From assembly GCA_029962745.1 (NCBI GenBank), contig CM057169.1, positions 22,388,020 to 22,452,019 on the forward strand: a DNA stretch of 64,000 nucleotides, in the 5' to 3' direction. The translations under genes and the position numbers were made by a program. How positions within the stretch are numbered: the first letter of the stretch is position 1; each line of letters starts with the position of its first letter. Positions 36,966 to 48,868 of the stretch are shown piece by piece. The notes under the pieces were generated by a model. It made no database searches. It saw only the letters and a list, made by a program, of their open reading frames with translations, and was not told the DNA's origin. The DNA comes from Echinometra lucunter (lineage: Eukaryota > Echinodermata > Echinoidea > Camarodonta > Echinometridae).

Positions 36966-37172
36966 TAATCAGATCGTCTTTCTATGGTCACTGATACTAC
37001 CTGTACCACCAAGTTGGCAGTTTTAACTTTAGACTGTTTTAGATTGGTTCTTCAAACGGATTGAGATATGTCTTTTAAAAAAGCAGGATGGACAGACGGA
37101 CCAATGGTTGAACGGATGGACTGACAACCCTAAAATATGATGCCTCCGGCACCACCTTTCGTAGGCATAAAA
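36966..37172 (+). mobile_element. Second hairpin-ended family, copy 3
   Basis: It has AATCAGATCGTCTTTC at the left, GACAGACGGACC in the middle and the end hairpin GCCTCCGGCACC/GTAGGC followed by ATAAAAATAAA. Confidence 0.5.
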
Positions 37173-37384
37173 ATAAATACACTCACAAAAGAGGTGAGAT
37201 TGAAATTTTCATCAGCTCCTATGTGAAAAATATGAAGAAATGACATTTTGTACTCATTGTTGGTTATTTAATCAAACAGAAGTTTCACAGCTTGCGGGGA
37301 TATTTATATCTTCATGAGGGTCAAACTGCAGGACAGTTTTTGGCAGAATCTTCAACAGCCATCCTCAAGTTCATGCAGACTAGG

Positions 37385-37650
37385 AATTATCATGGCAAAC
37401 TCTTGAGAGAGGAAAAGCAACAAATACTGTCAAGTTCAGACAGTCCAATCCCATACTAAGATGTGTAATAAGCACTATGGCTTTCGGGACGGGTATGAAT
37501 ATTCCAGACACTGAGAGGGTGTTGCACTGGGGTGCAAGTCCAACCCTCTAAACTAATGGCAGAAGGTAGGACAATGTGCACGCAGTGGAGTCACAGGGCA
37601 CTCACTGGGCTCAAGACATACAGTACAGAGCATGAAGAAGGTTTAATATT
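37385..37650 (+). pseudogene. RecQ-like helicase fragment, copy 3
   Basis: It is similar at DNA level to copy 2 (GGGTATGAATATTCCAGACA, GAGAGGGTGTTGCACTGG) but has small deletions that break the motif VI frame. Adjacent upstream sequence (CAAACAGAAGTTTCACAGC) is also shared, so a block of about 850 bp was duplicated in tandem. Confidence 0.68.
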
Positions 37651-38699
37651 CAAAGAAAAAAAAATATGTAAGGATTGAACTCCTTTTAGGTCCTGTCAAC
37701 TGACAAAATTAAGGACTTATTGTCATCATTGGAAAAACATTCTCAATGTGAAAAGCACTGTGACCCACAGTGCAAAAACCAGATTGTTAATATTCTAACT
37801 CTTTGTAGGTGTAGGCAGAGGATACACTCACAAAAGAGGTAAAACAGAAGAAAAATTCATAGCACTTTTATGTCGAAAATATAATTTACTGACATACCAT
37901 ATTCATCATCTGTTGACAAACTGTCATTTGTATTACACAGAACATTTATAGCTTGTGGCAGTATATTTGCATGTATGAGAGCAAAAACTGGGAGAGACTA
38001 TGTAGAATACCAAAGAGCCATCATATCCAGGTGCGCACATGTGTACAATTAACTTATGATCATTTGAGCAATTCTCTGAGAAGCAATTTTTTAAAAAGTA
38101 TAGATTTAAAAAAAACGAAGTGAGGAGAATCTGCAACATGATTAATGATGAAGATCTCAAGAGGAAGACATCACGCAGTAGGGCATTAAGTAAGGAGCTA
38201 CAAATCATATCTTCAAAGCTCTTCGGCAGCACCAGGTGCATGACTGATTCATCAAGATAGTCAGAGACCTCTACGATGGAGGATACTTTTACCACAGAAG
38301 TTGGTACGACGAATCAAATCTTCATACACAGCGAGAAGAAGTAGTGAGTCTCTCTGTCTCCGACATTGTTCAATATAGCCACAGACCCCCTGCTATTCAT
38401 TTAAAAAAAAAGGAGATTCATCGATATAACACCCCATGTACATGTATATAACCTAAATGTGAAGTTATCAACATATTTTTGCAGATACATGTACCTAAGG
38501 CACATTCACAAAGTTTTCAAAAGTGGAACAAACTTAAAATTGTACAAACTATCATTTGCTGTTTCATTTGAAAGGAAATACTTGTCCCTGTTTTACATGA
38601 AGAAAAACCATTAAATTTGTCTCATTAAAAAAAAGTTTCATTTATATATTAATCCATTGTTTCATTTATATCTTCCAGCTTTTGACTACGTGGAGAGGA

Positions 38700-39013
38700 C
38701 TTGGCTTCAAAATTAGACATGACTGATAGCGGTGTGGTTTATGTACAGCAAGGCAATCAGAACCAACAACGATGCGGAAGGGTACAACAACTGTGAAAAG
38801 AGCATGGGCCAATACCAACTGGCAGCACTGCTCCATCAGGAAGTGCAACTGGCAGACCTTACCGTGAGGATGGTCGATCGTCACCTCATCACAAGAAGAT
38901 ACAGACAGCTGACCACGATCATGCAAGCCCGTGTCTTCAGGGCATGTGAGGCCCACAGGAACGGTGACAAAACCACACAGGAACTTCTGAGGGTCTGTGC
39001 AGTAACATTATGA
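38700..39013 (+). pseudogene. MULE-associated protein tail, copy 1
   Basis: The frame includes AIRTNNDAEGYNN, YQLAALLHQEVQLADLTVRM and EAHRNGDKTTQELLRVCA. This is the typical C-terminus of invertebrate MULE-transposase/FLYWCH-type proteins (W-x-V-Y...RTNND-EG...). About 13 residues are lost after YNN compared with copy 2. Confidence 0.68.
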
Positions 39014-39235
39014 CTACATGGAGAGGACTTGGCTTCAAAATCAGATGTGACCGATAGCGGCTTGTGGTGTGTGTACGGCAAGGCAATCAGAACCAACAAT
39101 GATGCGGAAGGGTACAACAACCATCTCAACAGGAAGGCTGGAAGAAAGAGCATGGGCCCATACCAACTGGCAGCACTGTTCCATCAGGAAGCACAACTGG
39201 TAGACCTCACCGTGAGGATGGTAAATTGTCACCTC
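39014..39235 (+). pseudogene. MULE-associated protein tail, copy 2
   Basis: It reads LWCVYGKAIRTNNDAEGYNN, HLNRKAGRKSMGPYQLAALF and ends at LITKR, where it fuses to copy 3. It is head-to-tail with copy 1, which ends in a stop just before. Confidence 0.68.
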
Positions 39236-39483
39236 ATCACAAAGAGGCTGGAGGAAAGAGCGTGGGCCCATACCAACTGGCAGTACTGCTCCATCACGAA
39301 GCACAACTGGCAGACCTCACCGTGAGGATGGTCAATCGTCACCTCATCACAAGGAAACAGAGACAGCTGACCAGAACTATGCGAGCCTGTGTGTTCAAAT
39401 CTTGGGAGGCCCATAGGAATGGCAAGAAGACAGCGCAGGAGCTCCTGAAGGTTTGTGCATTGACATATGGGTATGCACCGTAG
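39236..39483 (+). pseudogene. MULE-associated protein tail, copy 3
   Basis: The frame differs from copy 2 by a small indel. It reads KSVGPYQLAVLLHHEAQLAD, RQLTRTMRACVFKSWEAHRN and KTAQELLKVCALTYGYAP, then TAG. The start is missing and the C-terminus is intact. Confidence 0.68.
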
Positions 39484-41321
39484 ATCTTTATTTTTCTTTC
39501 CTCCCTCCTTTTCCTCTCCGCAAGTCACTATCATACTCTCTTATTTGAATTTCTGATTTCTGATTCACCTGCTTTTTCCTAGTGAAAATTAATTTTTGAA
39601 CATGTATATATATTCTAATGTTTTTGAAAAGTGACCTCTATTGCCTTTCAAGAGGTTCATCTTTGCAGACAATAGTAAATTGGGGGTGAGGGTGGGGTGG
39701 GTTTGGGGAAGGGAGTAGAAGCACAATGGCATCCCAACAAACACTGCAAGAAAAGCCAGCAGCATATGAATTGTCTTATCCATAGGAAAAAAAGAAAATT
39801 AGAGCTTCACTCGAAGTCATCTACAGTGTTTAGACTGTCAGCTCATTAACTACAAAATAAAATAAGTCACCTCATACAAAATACAACTCAGAAAATAGAA
39901 CAAGTCCTCTAAGAAACATTATGCCAATTTGTACTCGGCATGTAATCATCTAATATGCGTCACTTTGTCGGACTTGAAACAGCCAACACTCTGCCATACT
40001 AAACAGTATAAGTTCCACAGCCAAAGCATGAGAAGCACAAGGATAAAGGAAAGAGACAGAGACTTAGCCTAATCAACATCAGTTCATCACATTCAAGCAC
40101 AAAATCTCAGTACTACAGGTGCCGTTCGCCAAGAAGACAGGTGTGCAGCCAAATTAAAGACAACTACTGGTATTTGCTTAGTACAAGCAGGAATGGTTCA
40201 GAGAGGAGAAAATTTTTGTGGCTGGTTAAGGAAAACAGGAAGAGTTGAAAATAAAACATTCAAGTTGTGTCTCCACTTCCTCGGTGCTTGGGCATTTGAG
40301 CATCCCAAACCATAAACACCACCTATTCATACAGTACCGATAAAAGGACCACAATACATGTAGCATGCATCTTGTGATACTAACATGTCAGTTTTTTTTA
40401 TGGTGTGAAAATAAACACCATAAATTATGACCAAATGAACTGATCCTGAACTTTCACATGAATTCAGTTTTTTGCACCCCGATCCTAGCCTGAAAACAGC
40501 CTGATGAAGTAAAGTGAAGGCACATTAAAATGTATAATGATACATATTAACATGTATAGGTGCCATACCACTGATCAACATGTACACCAGTAGGTACCAA
40601 TGATTATTGTGAGATTCCTTACAAGTATCTCCACCACCCAATCTTGGGTTTACCCCCCCCCCCCCCCAATCACCCCAACCCTGCCCCCACCACCAATTTA
40701 GCATGAGGAAAGACCATTATCATGTATAAGAAAACCGTGAACATGTACATGCATCAATTACAAAAATTACAAAAGTAAAACCTTGTTCAATGTCATTAGT
40801 TACTATCATTACTTTCATTTTCATTCTTCATTATCTTCAACTTTTCATTTCTCAGTTCCTACTTCTTTTCTCTCATGGTATATCTGTCTTTTTCAGTTTA
40901 ATGCTGTAAGAATACTGTAGCCATATCAATTATCCATTATCAATAATAATACCTATAGTGGTAATTACTCTAAACATGATTTTGCATCTTCTTTCTGCAT
41001 TTTTCCATTGAAATTTTATTTGTATTTTGTATTATCCGATGTAAAAAGAATTTCCTATACGGACAAAAATTCAATTCAATTCAGTTCAATCCAGTTACTA
41101 TTTACATTTTCAATATTATTTTCATCATTAATATAACATTATCCTTTATACTAACATTATTATTATTACAATCTACTTTACAAGAACATGTCTATGAAGA
41201 GAAGCTACATGTATTTCATGAGTCTGCCCTAGGTGATATCTGATCTGCTTGCAAACCTCTGAGAAGGGAAAACTGGAGAACCTCTCAACGAGAATGCTGA
41301 ATGAGCCGCAGCTAGCCGCTG
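39484..41321 (-). other. Downstream of the zinc-finger gene
   Basis: This probably holds the zinc-finger 3' UTR (minus-strand AATAAA near 41,017). A poly-C tract lies at 40,650-40,670. No other gene is seen. Confidence 0.45.
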
Positions 41322-41344
41322 TCATGATGCCTCTCCTGATAGTT
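41322..41344 (-). CDS. Zinc-finger gene exon 6: likely last coding exon
   Basis: After a TTGCAG acceptor, the phase-1 frame reads ELSGEAS and then TGA, ending an 814-residue protein. The same stretch is open longer in another frame (to LHRHVLVK, 41,173), but that frame is not compatible with exon 5. Alternative last exons cannot be excluded. Confidence 0.5.
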
Positions 41345-44300
41345 CTGCAATAAAAGGGAAATACATTATTTCCAAGCATTTGCCTTCTTCTTCTAAGTGG
41401 TTTTACAATCCCATTAGACAATAAAATAGGTCACTGTTTCACACCAAAGTCATAGTGAAAAGAGAGGAGGATTTAGTTTCATGAGTGTACAATGGTTTTG
41501 AAAGAATCTTTCAGTATTATATTACGAAATGATTTTTATCTCTGCACTTAATGAAAATAAAAGGAAAGACAATAGCTGTAACTTGCAAAACCATACCTCA
41601 AAGGCTTTTATAAGTTTGTTTTGAGAATGATTCTAAACTGACATACTGTTGATAAATTCTGCACGAGACAAGATTGCAGCATCTCTACAAAAACTTAGTT
41701 TTCATGAGAGGACAACACAAAAAGGTGTTCTTTTGAACTGATCTAAACGTTTGCCAGAAGGTGTATATCTTACATGACCAATCAACATATTGTACATGTT
41801 CATGCTATGCTTACTGGTCTTCTGAGTGCACCTGTTGGTCAAGAAGATAGACCAATACGATAAGTTTGTTTTTTCCTTCCATAGCAGTGAGCTAATTTAT
41901 GATTTAATGTTTAGTAAATAATTGTGTTTACATTAGTACCGTACTGTATATTATTTGTGTGAAAATGTCTAAAGAAATACTACTACTACTAATAATATAA
42001 TGATATTGCAGAAGAAGATGAAAGTAGGAGTATTCTTACCTATGTCTGTATTAGTGACTTTTTCTGTTTCCATTGCAGTGGATACGATTGATGTCTCATT
42101 GCATATTTGTAAGCTAGTGACAGGTCCAGACTGTGAACTTTGTAATTTCCCATCAACAAGATGCAGCTGATTTGTAAATTTAAAAAAATATATATATATA
42201 AAGAACTAGGTCATCAAATAATGAAACTCGGATTTCACAGAGAAGGTTCTCACTTACAGAAGTTAAACAAATTTCTGTACTTCTGGAACAATAATGGCTG
42301 AAGAAAAGGATAACACAAAGTGTCCTGCAAATGCATGTGTCAAACAATGCTAACAGGAAAACATAAGAACTTTCGATTTAAAACTTGTACAAGTACGTAT
42401 ACGTGTAGCTCACAACTCTACTGTAGTATGGTGTCACTTTTAAAGTGATTACACAATGGTAACAATTTTTTGATATATTATGGAGAATAGAATTCTAAGA
42501 AAAATAACATTAAAAATATGATGATTTTCATTTGAAATCAATGCATTTTGGCTAATTTTCTCATAAAAAGTCAAGAGCTGACCAAAATAATTTGAGCATG
42601 AGGTATGACGTAAAAGTGGGTACCCAGCTTCGCGCATTGCAGTTGTGCTGCCCGCTAGACTGTACAATATGTATTATACCTTGTGCGCATTTTGCTAGAA
42701 GTGGGCTAAAGTTGAAACTGGGTCACAGCAGAGGGGTCAAAAATATCCTGAAATCTTACCACATTTGAGGGTTTCCTTGGCAACACAACTTTTTAAAAAA
42801 CTTTAGGCAGATGATTTCCTGCCAATAAAATCATGCTCTTTTGAATGAGCTAACATTGTTTCAGCATTGGGTACCCCCTTTAAGGTAGGTATATCACATG
42901 CACTCATGAGAGAAATATGCTTCACACATAAGAACTTAAGGTTTGTTCAGATATGGGGGAAAAAGCACAGGGTTTTTCAGTGTACTTTTTGTGTACAAAT
43001 GAATGGCAATGACACAACAAAGGATTGTGCCTAAAATGTCTCTCACCCATTCACTTGTGTTATAAAATGTGCTTAAACCCCCCTCCTCCCCCTCAGGAAA
43101 AACCCCTGCAAATGGCCTTTACCTGTAAATCTGAACTATCATGATCCATGGCGATCATTAAGGTGCCATCTTCAACCTCTCCTTGGTGAATCTCGCTCTG
43201 CATTACCTCATGACCGATTGCCTCAACTTGTCCCTCCTCTTGACCCACTGTCACTACATGGCCCTCCTCCTGACTGATTGCCCCGACTTGGCTCTCCATC
43301 TGACTGATTGCAACTTCTTGTCCATCCTTCTGACCAACTGCCTCTCCCTGACCATCCTCCTCACTGTTTGCCACTACATGGCCCTCTTCCTGACTGATTG
43401 CCACTACCTGGCCCTCCTGACTAATTGCCATGAATTCCTCTTGTATCTTCTCTGCTAGTTGATTCAAGACAACCACCGTCTCACTTCCTTCTATTTGCTG
43501 GGTGTCTTCGTTGCCTACAACACTCACAGAAAGTCTCGCAGAACTCGCGTCTTTTAACAGAAACCCCTAAATTAAGAAGAAATAATTCATCATTATGCAA
43601 AAATATATGCTTGAATGAAGTCTTGGTGTAAAACAAAAACTTTCGACACTAAGAACTCAACAAGTCATAGCTCGCATTAGCCCAAATTTTTGACACTAAA
43701 GTTAGAGGATGTTAAATTTACTTAAATTACTTTTTGCATACTATTACCTAATTTTGCAGATATTATTCATTAGCACATATAGCTATGACTGTTCAGAGCA
43801 TTTTTAATACAACTCCATGAGAATTTATTTACTACCATCTCCAGGGGGCAGGATTACCTCCTAATCAACATTATGTTACACATAAACCTTATGTCATTCA
43901 GGAACTTTTATGATTCCATTGCCCACCTGCAGGACTTGGCCATCCGTAGTGACCAACTGACCACCCTCTGGTGACAGAACCTGGAACCCTGCCGAGCCCA
44001 ACGGCCGAGGCGGTGATTTGACCGACCGGCCAACGATCCGTCCCTGCTCATGCTGCTTGAGATGGATGCGCATGCGCTCCTTCCAGGCTGTGATGTGACC
44101 ACAGGCATTGCATTTGTAGCGGAGTTCAGAATGTTTGGCCATGTGGTTGGTCAGGTGCTGTTTGTTAGCCGTGCTGTAGGTGCATAGCTCACATGCATAC
44201 TTCTTGATACCTGCAGTAAGAAAAGGAGACTGTTCGAATACCATGCTTTTCTAGTGATATAGTACCGGCAATCAATATAAGGTGAATAGGAAATGCTTGG

Positions 44301-47300
44301 AACAAAATCATGCTGCCTCACAAAGAACAGACTCATTTACTCATTTTATGCATAGTTTCACTTAAGCATGCCAGATCCATGCCTGACATAGCAACAACTA
44401 ATGTATGCAACAGGATTCCACCTATTCAGATGCCGTTATGCATAACAGGTGAACTGAATAGTTGGTAACCTCAGGTTGTGGAGAGAAACATGCATTTATA
44501 AATTTGAATACATTGGTTAACATGGCTGCGTGTCACGAAACCGTCATAAGTCTAAGTTCATGGACATCCCATTGAAACAAGTGTTATTTCTACAACACTT
44601 TTTCAATGGGATGTCCTAGAAGTTAGACTTATGACGGTTTCGTGAAATGCAGCCCTGGTCCATTGTTAGAGATTAGTGGTTTGGTGCTGATACCTGCTAC
44701 CATAAAAAAATGTCAAATGAAAACACTTTGAATACGAATATTTCTTCAGAAATAATTTCTTTGCTGAAATTCCCAGTGCTGACCTTGCATGCTGCAACCA
44801 ATCTTTAAAATCAATAGCTAGAGCAAAGATTCTGTTATGTTTCCTTGGATTTCTGTGATACTTCTTATCATGAGTCTGCAGACACCAATTTCTCCTGTAC
44901 TACATTATATGCAAATTTCCACAAATTAAATCAAAATAACTTTTCTCTCCTGAACACTTGGTTACCAACTATTCAGTTCACCTGTCAAAATGGCATCTGA
45001 ATAGATGGAATCCAGTTTGCATACATTAAGTGTTGCTATGTCAGGCAAGCCTATGGCAAGCTTCTTAGTTAAAACTTTGTTCCACAAATATGCACAGAAT
45101 TAGTTAAAAGGTCTATTGATTGTTTAGCACAAGGCTAATCTACCACAAGATTCTTTACACAAATAAGAAAGAGGAGATTATCACATACAGAAATGAAAAA
45201 CAAAATAAAAATATCAATAATTAACAATCAAATGTATGAGAATACATCATTGATTATTAATTTTCTGCAAGAGATTATATGCTGACTGTTGCAAGACACA
45301 CACACATTGGTGACAATCACTAATTGGTCAATATCCTTCAACTGAGATAATGAAGAACATGTGGTACATGTTCCAAATTTTAAAGTCATCAAACCCCATT
45401 ATTAGCCTGAGATTATTCAATCAAAATCAACAAATATACCAGTACTCTTTGAAAATCATGCAATTAATTGCAAGGTACGTCATGGATTGTCATACAAAGT
45501 TTATTAAACAGACATCATCATTTGATAATTGTACATATGTCGGTTTAGTTGGGGTTTGGTCCAGTTGATGAAGGCCTTCTTTTATTTGGAGTTAGAAATT
45601 TGTGTGGGCAGTATCTGGCATTTTGAAACATTAGGGAATACATGATGTAACTCATTTGCTAAATTCAAGTTTTGCCCAAGCACTATAGCCAACCCTATCC
45701 AGGCGAAAACCTAATGTTAATCCTAACCCTACACCTTGAATGCAATCAATCTTGGAGGAAATGTAGCTGGAGCCAACGACTGATAACTGCTGGACCAACT
45801 TACCTGTGTGCTTAGCAATATGTGTGTGCATCTGCGTCATGGTGATAGCCGAGTAATCACAGTGCCCACACCTGAAAGGCTTCACGAGCGAATGTGTGGC
45901 CATGTGCCTGTTCAAACTGCTCTTGTAAGCAGTCACATAGTTACACTGATTACACTGGTGCACCTTATCAGGTCTTTCCCTCTTTGAATTATGAATTTGG
46001 CTGTGTCGCTTCATGCTAAACTTGTTCTTAGAGACATAGCTGCACTCTTGGCATCTATACTCTAGTTTACCATCCTCCTTTTTGGACGGCGGAGGGATCT
46101 CAGTCATGCTTATTTGTTTATTTATCTCTTTCCTTTTCTGCGTTTCAAGGCATTTGTGGTCAGCCAGTTTTTTCTCGCTAATCGCTTCAAAACCACATGT
46201 CTCGCACTGAAGTCTCTTGCTATGCCTTGTAAAATGTGACTTAAGGTTTGACTTGGAGTTTGTCGAGAAGGTGCACCCTGGATGTGTACAATGGAAAGGT
46301 TTGTCACCTTTATGTGTGTTCATGTGAGATTGAAGACAATGCCTGAAAGTCGTCTCATAGTCACATTCGGAGCACTTATACCGCTTCTGCTTGTTGTGTT
46401 TGAACATGTGCGTTTCAAGGTCCCGTTTCCTCGCTGCAGAATACGAGCAGAGAGAACACTGGTATGGTCGGACACCATGATGCTTTGAAGAGATGTGGTG
46501 GAGAAGGCTGTGTCTGTAAATACTGACAAAGTCACAATGAAAGCAACGTAATTGCTTATCAGGGTTGTGCTTCTTGGAATGGGTCTGCAGATCGTACTTG
46601 TACATGGACACATAGTCACACTCTGTGCATTTGAACAACTCGCTGGGGTCCATTTCCTTAATGTCAAAGTGGCTCTTGATATGGGTCTTGAGGTTGAAGC
46701 GATGGGAAGTGGAATAGCTGCACTCTGAGCAATAAAACAGTTGCTTCTTGTCAGGAACGGCATGAAGCACCTGGTGGCTGAGGTGCAGGTGTTTCTTCTT
46801 GGTGGTGAAGTCACACTGCTCACATGAATACTCTGGAATGTCTTCTGTTGCTGCTTTGTCCGTTGTGGAATCAGCTCCTTTCTGTCCTGCCTTCTGAGGT
46901 TCAGTGGCTATATGTACATCTATCAACAAAAGAAATTGTAAGGGACAAAAGAAACAAATAAGATTAACTTTACAGAAATATGGAGTTCAGGTTGAGAATT
47001 ACCACAACAGGTATAAGTCGTGCTTTTTGGTGAATGTAATAATCCAGCATTATTTCTATACTTTGTGTTCCACAAACCACAACGAAGCCATACAGGGAAG
47101 GTCATTTTCATACATACGCTCTATTTTTACGGAACAAGTTGCTAAAACATCTAAAATTTTTGAAAATATGACAGCTTCACCAGGACATTGCAAACACATT
47201 TATTCACCACTTCGTAAAATGTTAGAATTATTTCTTCAAATACTTCTTTTTGTACTCCATTTTTCAAAGTGCATAGAGACATGCAATTATGCCTATGTTA

Positions 47301-48003
47301 TGACACAAAAATGTTTATTATTATCTATTCATTGCCAAGTTTATATTTCATGTCCTAAGAACGTAGCCATCCCACATTATTAAACCATTAACATGTAGAT
47401 GTACATATGCTGAGGTCTGTCCGAAGAAAATTGCTCACCAAGCGAAACAATAAAATCAATGCAGGAGGCTCAATAGCATAAATCTTGGGGTCTGACCTAC
47501 AACATCAACTTAAAGTTCATTTTCCAGGGGGTGTCACTGACCAGCCCCTTACCTTTGTCAGATACGGCCTGCACTACTGGTGCTTCTCGTGTATCTTTGA
47601 CTTCTCCTTCTGAACCTTCCACTTCCATCGGGGTCAACGATACCACATTTATCATGACCTCTGACCCGGCAGTCTGGTTTTTGTAAACATACAGCGTCCT
47701 GTTAGGTTCATGGTACTGCTCCACGGTTAGTGGGAATGCTAGGGATGAGTCATCGCCATTCCCTCCTCCATCTACATTGATTACTTCTTCTGTAGAAGGT
47801 TGTGAGGAGTTGCCTGTTAGATTCTTTCCTGTCGGTACCTCCTGGTCCCGGGGGCCAGGTCTTTTGTCCTGGGCTTCCATCTCCAAAAACACCTCTTGCT
47901 GCTCATCTAGAATGCCAGTTTCATGTAGAGTCACTTTTATTCTTGAATCATTATGGCCTTCTGCCTCATCCTCTACCTCCATGGGGTTCTCTTTATGGTC
48001 CAT
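41322..48003 (-). CDS. C2H2 zinc-finger protein, 13 fingers, six coding exons
   Basis: The product is a likely nuclear DNA-binding regulator. Six exons join with matching phases into 814 codons plus stop. Order: acidic N-terminus (1-150); eleven fingers in exon 2, one of them degenerate (CETCGFEA type, lacking a normal second histidine pair) and one with CX4C spacing; two more fingers in exon 3; then an exon of short E/Q-rich repeats; and a Ser/Thr-rich tail. Most fingers have the C-x2-C-x12-H-x3-H form with Y/F-x-C starts and few TGEKP linkers. That style is known from developmental multi-finger factors such as the REST and ZFP64/ZNF335 type. I cannot assign an ortholog, so no symbol is given. 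Start ATG at 48,003 has a strong context (A at -3, G at +4). Confidence 0.88.
42040..42166 (-). CDS. Zinc-finger gene exon 5: C-terminal tail
   Basis: Between an AATCAG acceptor and a GTAAGA donor is an open 127-bp stretch encoding LHLVDGKLQSSQSGPVTSLQ and a Thr/Glu-rich end (EKVTNTDIG). Phase 0 in fits exon 4. No domain is recognised. Confidence 0.7.
43123..43566 (-). CDS. Zinc-finger gene exon 4: short acidic/glutamine repeats
   Basis: A phase-0 exon of 148 codons opens with GFLLKDASSARLSVSVVGNE after a TTTAG acceptor. It contains about eight imperfect repeats of 9-11 residues around the form AISQEEGQV/VAVGQEDGQ, then an acidic end ...HDSSDLQ. The repeats lack cysteine and aromatics and should be extended or disordered. 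They have grown by short tandem duplication visible in the DNA. Confidence 0.82.
43927..44210 (-). CDS. Zinc-finger gene exon 3: fingers 12-13
   Basis: Exon 3 continues the HTG linker into IKKYACELCTYSTANKQHL and a second finger, YKCNACGHITAWKERMRIHL. A basic segment then a glycine-rich part (LSPEGGQLVTTDGQVLQ) follow. I placed the donor at CAG/GTGGGC because reading on meets a stop after VPE. The phase-0 end fits exon 4 exactly. Confidence 0.85.
44524..44654. mobile_element. Near-perfect palindromic MITE in zinc-finger intron 2
   Basis: GGCTGCGTGTCACGAAACC at the left and GGTTTCGTGAAATGCAGCC at the right are the ends of inverted arms of about 55 bp with CCGTCATAAGTCTAA inside. The loop is short. 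Confidence 0.8.
45804..46919 (-). CDS. Zinc-finger gene exon 2: fingers 1-11
   Basis: This is a 1,116-bp exon. Finger starts include YSCEQCDF, FYCSECSY, FKCTECDY, LRCFHCDF, YQCSLCSY, YKCSECDY, FHCTHPGCTF, LQCETCGF (degenerate), YRCQECSY, HQCNQCNY and FRCGHCDY. A non-finger spacer of about 25 residues (KEINKQISMTEIPPPSK region) separates fingers 8 and 9. It ends THIAKHTG, whose last codon continues in exon 3. Confidence 0.95.
47553..48003 (-). CDS. Zinc-finger gene exon 1: acidic N-terminus
   Basis: The exon encodes MDHKENPMEVEDEAEG and onward to QAVSDK with no fingers. It is rich in Glu/Asp and Val and has two MEVE motifs, possibly an activation or cofactor segment. It ends AAAG before a GTAAGG donor, phase 1, and the split codon is completed by exon 2. 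Confidence 0.87.
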
Positions 48004-48141
48004 GCTAGGTCCTTGAACAGCCACACCAAATATTTCTCTCAAGGTTCATTTCTGCATTAGATCTTGCAGGAGCGTCAGCAGCAGAATACCCAACGATGTT
48101 AACCTGTTGGCTACTGGAACTGGATGGCCCCTGTATTTAGT
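48004..48141 (-). other. Zinc-finger gene 5' UTR exon with uORFs
   Basis: The AG at TTTTTCATAG gives a plausible acceptor for a 5' UTR part of exon 1. A second AG lies 11 bases further in. Two upstream ATGs are present. One gives a 3-codon frame. The other gives a 14-codon frame that ends in TAG one base before the main ATG. Confidence 0.5.
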
Positions 48142-48376
48142 CTATGAAAAAGAGAGAATTCAGTATTCAGTGGGTTAACTACCTATGACAAAATAAAAGG
48201 CATTCTGTGAGCACTCACACTGCTTGCTCCCTATCTTCATACTGTGAATTCAAACTTGCATCTTCATAATATATCTATGTTTAAGAACCAATAAATGAGA
48301 TGCATAAACAGACTATTAAGCTGAAACCATCACTTATTCTTTTGAACTATTTAAATTTTGCTTTTTTAGATCTCCT

Positions 48377-48521
48377 GGGCCCAGTTTCAAAAAACTTGTT
48401 ATCAGTAACAACTGCCAAACTTCTATGACAAATTTGCTCTCAGCCAATCATATGCAAGGATTTCAGTAGCTTAGAACACTTACTGCAACTTGTTATTGAC
48501 AGGTTTTATGAAACGGGGTCC
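48377..48521. mobile_element. Small MITE, GTTTCA family, copy 2
   Basis: It has the same AACTTGTTATCAGTAACAAC and CTCAGCCAATCA core as the copies at 20,034 and 61,413, with GGGCCCAGTTTC and GAAACGGGGTCC ends. Confidence 0.8.
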
Positions 48522-48868
48522 AATAATGCACCAAAGGCTGGTTCACATGCGGCAAGGTAAAACCTAGCCTCCTAGGTGGTTTATGGCAAGTGGTACGTGG
48601 TTTTAGTGTGCTTAATATTTTCATCTTCAATTTAGCAAAAGTGAGTAGAGTAAAAATCAACTCACACAGGGGAGCATGGGTATGGTGAGCTCCCGGCCCC
48701 CCACTCTGTGTTATTTAGGGTACCCATATGCTTGTTCCCAATTGCAAGTCCCCCCCTATCTCCAGACAGTTAAATTTTCTGAAACCCCCCCTTTCGCTTT
48801 CAAAAAAATTCTCGCCGTATTTTTTTTTAAAACGTCTGCAAGATCGCTCGCATCTAGTCACGCATCGA

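Noticed and set aside
41173..41421. 82-codon minus frame as the zinc-finger last exon
   Set aside because: Its frame does not match the phase left by exon 5. The phase-compatible reading stops after seven residues.
46320..46823. 167-codon minus open frame
   Set aside because: It is a shadow frame inside the zinc-finger exon.
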